The translations under genes were made by a program, and so were the position numbers. Of a stretch of 64,000 nt of DNA, positions 59,870-64,000 are shown piece by piece (position 1 is the first letter of the stretch; the number at the start of each line of letters is the position of its first letter). The stretch comes from Chlorohelix sp037138995 (GTDB lineage: Bacteria > Chloroflexota > Chloroflexia > Chloroheliales > Chloroheliaceae), in the NCBI RefSeq assembly GCF_037138995.1, contig NZ_JBAXHI010000008.1, forward strand, positions 67,742 to 131,741, written 5' to 3'. Under the pieces are notes generated by a model. That model made no database searches. It had not been told where the DNA came from and saw only the letters and a program-made list of their open reading frames with translations.

Positions 59870-60619
59870 ATGAATTTGAACACACAAGCCGAGATTGAGA
59901 GCCGGTTCAAGCAAGGTGTTGACCTTGCTAAACAGGGCAATCAAGGCGAGGCATATCGCATTTTTCTTGAAATTACCAAGCTAAACCCTACCAACGAACA
60001 AGCTTTGCTATGGCGTGCTGCTGTCAGCGTCAATCCGGCTGAAACTCTAGCCTGTTTGGAATTGGCGCTGAAAATTAATCCAAACAATGAACGCGCCAAA
60101 GCCGGACTGGAGTGGGCAATGCAGCGGATGAACACTGCTATACCCAATACAGAAAACCTGCTCAAAGAACAGAAAATACATCCTACAAACGTACAAAACG
60201 AAACAAAAGCCGCTGATATTCCGTACAAAAGAAGTAGGTTTCAAACCCAACAGGTAAAATTCATAACTCCTGCACCTGTATCTATTGAACGAGAAGTTAG
60301 GAAAGTTGCGAACAAACCTGAGAAAAAGAGTAAACGCGCCTCGTCTATCGAAAAAAAAGTAGAAAGCGAGGTATTGCAAGCAGCGGTTCCAAAAATAGCG
60401 CTGACCATTTCTGAAAAGGTCAGGTGGAATGCACAACGTACTGCAAACAGTTTTAACGATACGCGTTTAGCTCTGAGGTGGTCTTTATTACTCTTCCTGA
60501 TGGCAGTATGCCTAGTATTAGCAGGGTTTGCGCTCGCTCAGCTTGCCACAGGTTTGGGTGTTGCAGCTCTGGGAATTACTTTATTTGGCGTTTACCTGCT
60601 CAGCCGATCAGATTATTAA
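59870..60619 (+). CDS. TPR-containing membrane protein, relative of the upstream gene
   Basis: The 249-residue protein begins with the same TPR module as its neighbour (QGVDLAKQGNQGEAYRIFLEI, LLWRAAVSVNPAETLACLEL). It continues with a basic linker (KKSKRASSIEKKVE) and ends with two membrane helices (WSLLLFLMAVCLVLAGFAL, ATGLGVAALGITLFGVYLL). It lies 90 bases after the first TPR gene and 26 bases before the UPF0182 gene, so the three probably form one operon. AGGAGAAA lies about eight bases ahead of the ATG. The shared module suggests a duplication followed by a different C-terminal part. Confidence 0.75.
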   Translation: MNLNTQAEIESRFKQGVDLAKQGNQGEAYRIFLEITKLNPTNEQALLWRAAVSVNPAETLACLELALKINPNNERAKAGLEWAMQRMNTAIPNTENLLKEQKIHPTNVQNETKAADIPYKRSRFQTQQVKFITPAPVSIEREVRKVANKPEKKSKRASSIEKKVESEVLQAAVPKIALTISEKVRWNAQRTANSFNDTRLALRWSLLLFLMAVCLVLAGFALAQLATGLGVAALGITLFGVYLLSRSDY

Positions 60620-60645
60620 AAAGTAGAGAGAAGAGAAAAGCATCT

Positions 60646-63600
60646 ATGTTTAAAGAGCTAAGAAAGCTTTTTACCGCACCCTTTGGCGGCACAGGTTATG
60701 GGGTGAGTGGTACTGGCGGGGGTGGCGGAGGCGATGACTCCGGTAAAGACCCCAAACGTGACAAACCCTCCGATGATGATAGCCCAAAATCTAAAGACCC
60801 TTTTGAAAATTTTGATTTCACCCAATTTCGTTCGCGCCGTTCGGGACCTCCACCACGCAACCCGGATGATAATCCTCGTGGGCGACAACCTTTTGGCAAC
60901 TTTGATTTCAGTCAGTTCGGAGGCGGCAGAGGAAACATACCGCAAGTGCAATTCAATATGCCACGCCCTAGCCGCGGAGCGATAATTGCAATTATTGTTG
61001 CCGTAGTGGTAGTGGTATTTGCGATATTTTTGCCCGGCTTGTTGGGATTCTGGGCAGACATTATGTGGTTTCAGGAAATCGGTCAACAGAGCGTATATTG
61101 GACTGGAATTATTGCCAGAATTGGCGCATTCGCAGTAGCAGCGGTAGTCGCATTCATCGTCATAATGTTGAACGTATGGGTGGCACGCCGTATTGGACCA
61201 CGCGGGCCGGTAATTGATGCCGCGCCGGATAACCCGCTTACTGCCCTGTTAGGTGGCAGCGTGCGCCTGTTGAATATACTTTTTGTGGTAGCCGCGATTA
61301 TCATCAGTTTAGTAATGGCGGGCGCTTTTTCCAGCAATTGGCAGGTTATTTTAACCTATCTAAACGCGGCAAGTTGGACTGATACCGAGAAAATATTCAA
61401 TCAAACAGCCGGGTTTTATGTATTTGAACTACCTTTCTATAGCTTCATACAAGGCTGGTTAATTGGATTAGGTGTAGTGTCGGTGATAGCGGCGGCGTTG
61501 GTATATGGCTTGAACTTTGCCCTATCTGGACGCACCATTAGCCTGACCACCGGCATAAAATCTCATGTTTCGGTGCTTGGCGCATTTTTGCTGGCTCTTT
61601 TCGCGTGGGGCTATCAGATTGCAAACAGCAATTTGGTGTATTCACCGCGGGGCGTAACACCCGGCGCAAGCGCAACGGATGTTGAATCGCAATTTCCTGC
61701 CAACAATATTCTTTCGATAATTGTGCTGGCAGCCGCGATTTTATTACTTGCCAATATTTTCGTGCGAAACGAACGACTTGGTACTACTTTGTTGATAGGA
61801 GCATCCGGTGTATGGTTGGGGGCAACTATCTTGCTAGGAGGCGTGTTTCCCTCTTTGTACCAGAACTTCAGCGTAAAGCCCAACGAAATTACCAAAGAAT
61901 CAAAATATATCAGCAACACAATCGAACAGACTCGCAAAGCATTCGGCTTGGACAAATTGGAGCGAATTCCGTTTCAGGGAACAGTAGCGTTGACTCAGCA
62001 AGATGTACAGCAAAATCCATTGGTAGTAGATAATATCCGATTATGGGATTACGACAAGGTACGCGCGGTGTATGACCAACGCGAAACTTTGCGTCGCTAC
62101 TACAATTTTGAGGATGTTGACATAGATCGTTACCCGTTGCGAAACGGCAATCTTACTCAGGTGATGATTAGCGCCCGTGAATTGCGTATCAGCAATCTCG
62201 ATGCAAACGCTCAAACATGGCAAAGCCAGCATGTGCAATATACTCACGGGTACGGCTTCCAAGCTAGTCCGGTCAATCAGTTTGACTCGCAGGGGCAACC
62301 TGTCAATTTGATTACTCAGAGCTTTCCCATCAGCAGCACTGGTGTGTTAAAAGTGGATCAACCTCGAATCTACTATGGTAGTTCTTACAACAACCGCACC
62401 GACTACGCGATTGTTGGTACGAAATTGCCTGAAATTGACTATCCTTTCACCGAAGCGATACCCGGCAAAACGGCTGGGCAAAGCGGAGATAACGCTACCT
62501 ATGCCTATGGCGGTCTGGGTGGTATTAAACTGGATAATTTTTTTGCAAAATTGGCGTTTTCCGCTAAGCTGGGCGATTTCAACCTGTTAATCAGCGACTC
62601 GGTCGGAGATAACAGCAAATTGCTGATTAACCGCAATGTCAGTGACAGAATTCGTCTGGTAGCGCCCTTCTTGCGCCTCGATTCCGATCCATATCTTGTG
62701 GTGAGCGGTGGTCGGATGTATTGGATAGTAGATGCCTATACCTCCACCCAACGTTACCCGCACGCGGGTTATCTGGATAGTGCCAAAACCGTTAACTACA
62801 TTCGCAATTCGGTCAAAATCGTGACAGATGCTTATGATGGCACAATGTCTTTCTACATAGTGGATGATACTGACCCTTTGGTAAAAACATGGGCGAATAT
62901 TTATCCTACACTGTTCAAGCCTTCCAACACTATACCGGCAGACTTGAAGGCACATTTCCGCTATCCAGAAGATTTATTTCGATGGCAAAGCCTGATGTAC
63001 CTTACTTACCATGTGGATGACCCGACTGCGTACTATACACGCAGTGACCAATGGCAGTTGCCACAAGATCCTCGCCCTGATTATGCGGGTCAGGCGCTTC
63101 CTGCTACCTATCTGGTAACTCAGTTGCCGGGAGGACAAACCAAGCCCGAATTTGTGTTGATTCAGCCATTTGAGCCGCAAGGCAAACGCAATATGGTAGC
63201 GTGGATGGCTGCCCGGATGGATGGGGAAAATTACGGCAAGTTGGTGATTTATGACTTCCCCGGCTCGGTGAACGTCAACGGACCAACACAGTTCTTTTCA
63301 ACGCTCTCGAATGACCAAGAGTTCTCGCGTTATCGCAACCTGTTAAATCAGGGTGGCTCAACAAAATTTGAAGCAGGTCCTATTATCATCATTCCAATTG
63401 ATAAATCGGTGTTGTATGTATTGCCATATTACCTGAGCAATAGCAGCAACCCGATTCCTCAACTTAATACGGTGGTGGTAGGTACTTCGGATAACCGAAT
63501 AGCGACTGGTAGCAACCTAACTGAAGCCTTGACAAAGGTCTTTCAAGTGCAGCCTAATCCAACGACAACTGGCGGCGGCACCACCACTGGTACGCAGCCA

Positions 63601-63834
63601 ACCCCCGGTACAACTATAACACCGGTGGTAACTGCACCTATCGGTACTCCTGCGCAGGGTGTTGCCACGCCAGAACCAGCTTCGGTAGCCGAATACATTC
63701 TGTCTAGTCAGGCTCACTTGAAAAAAGCTGATACGGCACGCTTGGGTGGCGACCTTACCACTTACCAAAAGGAACTGAATTTTGCTCAGCAAGATTTGGA
63801 CAAACTCCAGAAGCTGCTCGGCTTAAGCAAGTAG
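60646..63834 (+). CDS. UPF0182 family membrane protein
   Basis: The 1062-residue protein matches the UPF0182 (COG1615) family, whose function is unknown. It starts with a Gly/Asp-rich cytosolic part holding a repeat (PFENFDFTQFRSRR and PFGNFDFSQFGGGR), then about seven helices (IIAIIVAVVVVVFAIFLPGLLG, FWADIMWFQEIGQQSVYW). A large outer domain follows with NEITKESKYISNTIEQTRKAFGLD, DYDKVRAVYDQRETLRRYY, and GGRMYWIVDAYTSTQRYP. The tail has a Thr/Pro/Gly-rich linker and a helical end. ATG 60646 is chosen from family start and the purine-rich GAGAGAAGAGAAAAG upstream; the longer frame overlaps the TPR gene. Confidence 0.9.
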   Translation: MFKELRKLFTAPFGGTGYGVSGTGGGGGGDDSGKDPKRDKPSDDDSPKSKDPFENFDFTQFRSRRSGPPPRNPDDNPRGRQPFGNFDFSQFGGGRGNIPQVQFNMPRPSRGAIIAIIVAVVVVVFAIFLPGLLGFWADIMWFQEIGQQSVYWTGIIARIGAFAVAAVVAFIVIMLNVWVARRIGPRGPVIDAAPDNPLTALLGGSVRLLNILFVVAAIIISLVMAGAFSSNWQVILTYLNAASWTDTEKIFNQTAGFYVFELPFYSFIQGWLIGLGVVSVIAAALVYGLNFALSGRTISLTTGIKSHVSVLGAFLLALFAWGYQIANSNLVYSPRGVTPGASATDVESQFPANNILSIIVLAAAILLLANIFVRNERLGTTLLIGASGVWLGATILLGGVFPSLYQNFSVKPNEITKESKYISNTIEQTRKAFGLDKLERIPFQGTVALTQQDVQQNPLVVDNIRLWDYDKVRAVYDQRETLRRYYNFEDVDIDRYPLRNGNLTQVMISARELRISNLDANAQTWQSQHVQYTHGYGFQASPVNQFDSQGQPVNLITQSFPISSTGVLKVDQPRIYYGSSYNNRTDYAIVGTKLPEIDYPFTEAIPGKTAGQSGDNATYAYGGLGGIKLDNFFAKLAFSAKLGDFNLLISDSVGDNSKLLINRNVSDRIRLVAPFLRLDSDPYLVVSGGRMYWIVDAYTSTQRYPHAGYLDSAKTVNYIRNSVKIVTDAYDGTMSFYIVDDTDPLVKTWANIYPTLFKPSNTIPADLKAHFRYPEDLFRWQSLMYLTYHVDDPTAYYTRSDQWQLPQDPRPDYAGQALPATYLVTQLPGGQTKPEFVLIQPFEPQGKRNMVAWMAARMDGENYGKLVIYDFPGSVNVNGPTQFFSTLSNDQEFSRYRNLLNQGGSTKFEAGPIIIIPIDKSVLYVLPYYLSNSSNPIPQLNTVVVGTSDNRIATGSNLTEALTKVFQVQPNPTTTGGGTTTGTQPTPGTTITPVVTAPIGTPAQGVATPEPASVAEYILSSQAHLKKADTARLGGDLTTYQKELNFAQQDLDKLQKLLGLSK

Positions 63835-63851
63835 AATCGGGATAAAATAGT

Positions 63852-63889
63852 GGCTCTCTTCTCGTTTTGAACGAGTGGGGAGCCTTTTT
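63852..63889 (+). terminator. Intrinsic terminator of the TPR/UPF0182 operon
   Basis: GGCTCTC pairs with GGGAGCC (one G-T wobble), with an inner CTCG/CGAG stem, and runs into five T residues, 18 bases after the stop. Confidence 0.85.
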
Positions 63890-63964
63890 ATTGGGAATTC
63901 TGGAAGTTGGGGGCAGGCATTTTCTACTAATTCAAAAACACCATAAAATATTCTCTGAAAAGGC

Positions 63965-63993
63965 TTGACAATGAGGAGGAGGAGTGGTATATT
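63965..63993 (+). promoter_or_regulatory. Near-consensus promoter reading out of the right edge
   Basis: TTGACA (63965-63970) and TATATT (63988-63993) are spaced by 17 bases; the spacer is a purine-rich AGGAGGAGGAG run. It follows an intrinsic terminator and points off the window. Confidence 0.75.
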
Positions 63994-64000
63994 ATCCAAG

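Noticed and set aside
60478..60645. 56-residue N-terminal extension of the UPF0182 protein
   Set aside because: It overlaps the upstream TPR gene out of frame; the ATG at 60646 fits the family start and has a purine-rich leader.
1..64000. CRISPR arrays, rRNA, tRNA genes and prophage core genes
   Set aside because: I looked for regular repeats, tRNA T-loop patterns and phage structural genes in the intergenic regions and found none; a covariance-model scan would be needed to exclude small RNAs.

Overview
The window reads as a stretch of chromosome from a bacterium of the phylum Chloroflexota. No rRNA is present to fix this. The inference rests on gene content: a secreted PPC-repeat protein whose C-terminal domain resembles one common in Chloroflexota exported proteins, an ACT-domain malic enzyme, a UPF0182 protein, a two-subunit class I fumarase, and a LexA whose own promoter carries a GAAC-N4-GTTC box. 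Base composition looks moderate, with AT-rich intergenic spacers. There is no plasmid or prophage core, no rRNA or tRNA gene and no CRISPR array that I could find. Mobile DNA is limited to decayed ends, two MITE-like elements and one transposase remnant between about 28.3 and 35.1 kb.

Layout. 0-3.5 kb: a partial argC, a truncated HAD fragment, a YfhO-like/flippase fusion and a small basic membrane protein. 3.6-6.7 kb: divergent malic enzyme and glutamate dehydrogenase. 7.4-11 kb: CCA-adding enzyme and a membrane protein, divergent from recF, which looks leaderless. 11-17.6 kb: GT-C-like membrane protein, large von Willebrand A protein, thpR, and an ECF sigma factor with a membrane partner. 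17.7-19.3 kb: a two-gene class I fumarase operon with a clear promoter, palindromic operator and terminator. 20-22.8 kb: a compact four-gene operon (divergent sigma factor, unknown acidic partner, ImmA/IrrE-type metallopeptidase, small membrane protein with a Cys/His tail). This is the most promising candidate for an undescribed regulatory system. 22.9-27.5 kb: a stranded 3-hydroxyacyl-CoA dehydrogenase start, two GT-C-like membrane proteins, a CMD-family protein and rplS.

27.5-38.4 kb is accessory in flavour: a degenerate receiver-like protein, small membrane proteins, an enoyl-CoA hydratase relative with a proline-rich insertion, an ABC-F ATPase, a methyltransferase/TetR divergent pair sharing an operator, a phosphatase, an acyltransferase-like protein, a Ser/Asp-repeat protein and an aminoglycoside-phosphotransferase-fold kinase. 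38.5-48.6 kb: M1 aminopeptidase with HEAT-like repeats, polyphosphate kinase, a LarA/DUF2088 protein, the PPC secreted protein and an NDUFA9-like epimerase. 48.7-50.5 kb: lexA and an adjacent S24-family protein without a recognisable DNA-binding domain. 50.6-55.9 kb: argF, argH and argG, with a beta-propeller gene between argG and argH; with argC at the left edge they cover arginine biosynthesis. 56-58.3 kb: a beta-phosphoglucomutase-like phosphatase and a FetAB-type ABC exporter. 58.5-64 kb: two related TPR proteins, a UPF0182 membrane protein and, at the right edge, a near-consensus promoter reading out of the window.

Start codons were moved from the longest reading frame wherever a ribosome-binding site decided the matter (gdhA, recF, the VWA protein, fumarase alpha, lexA, argH, the PPC protein, UPF0182 and others). 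All assignments come from reading motifs by eye; no database search was run.
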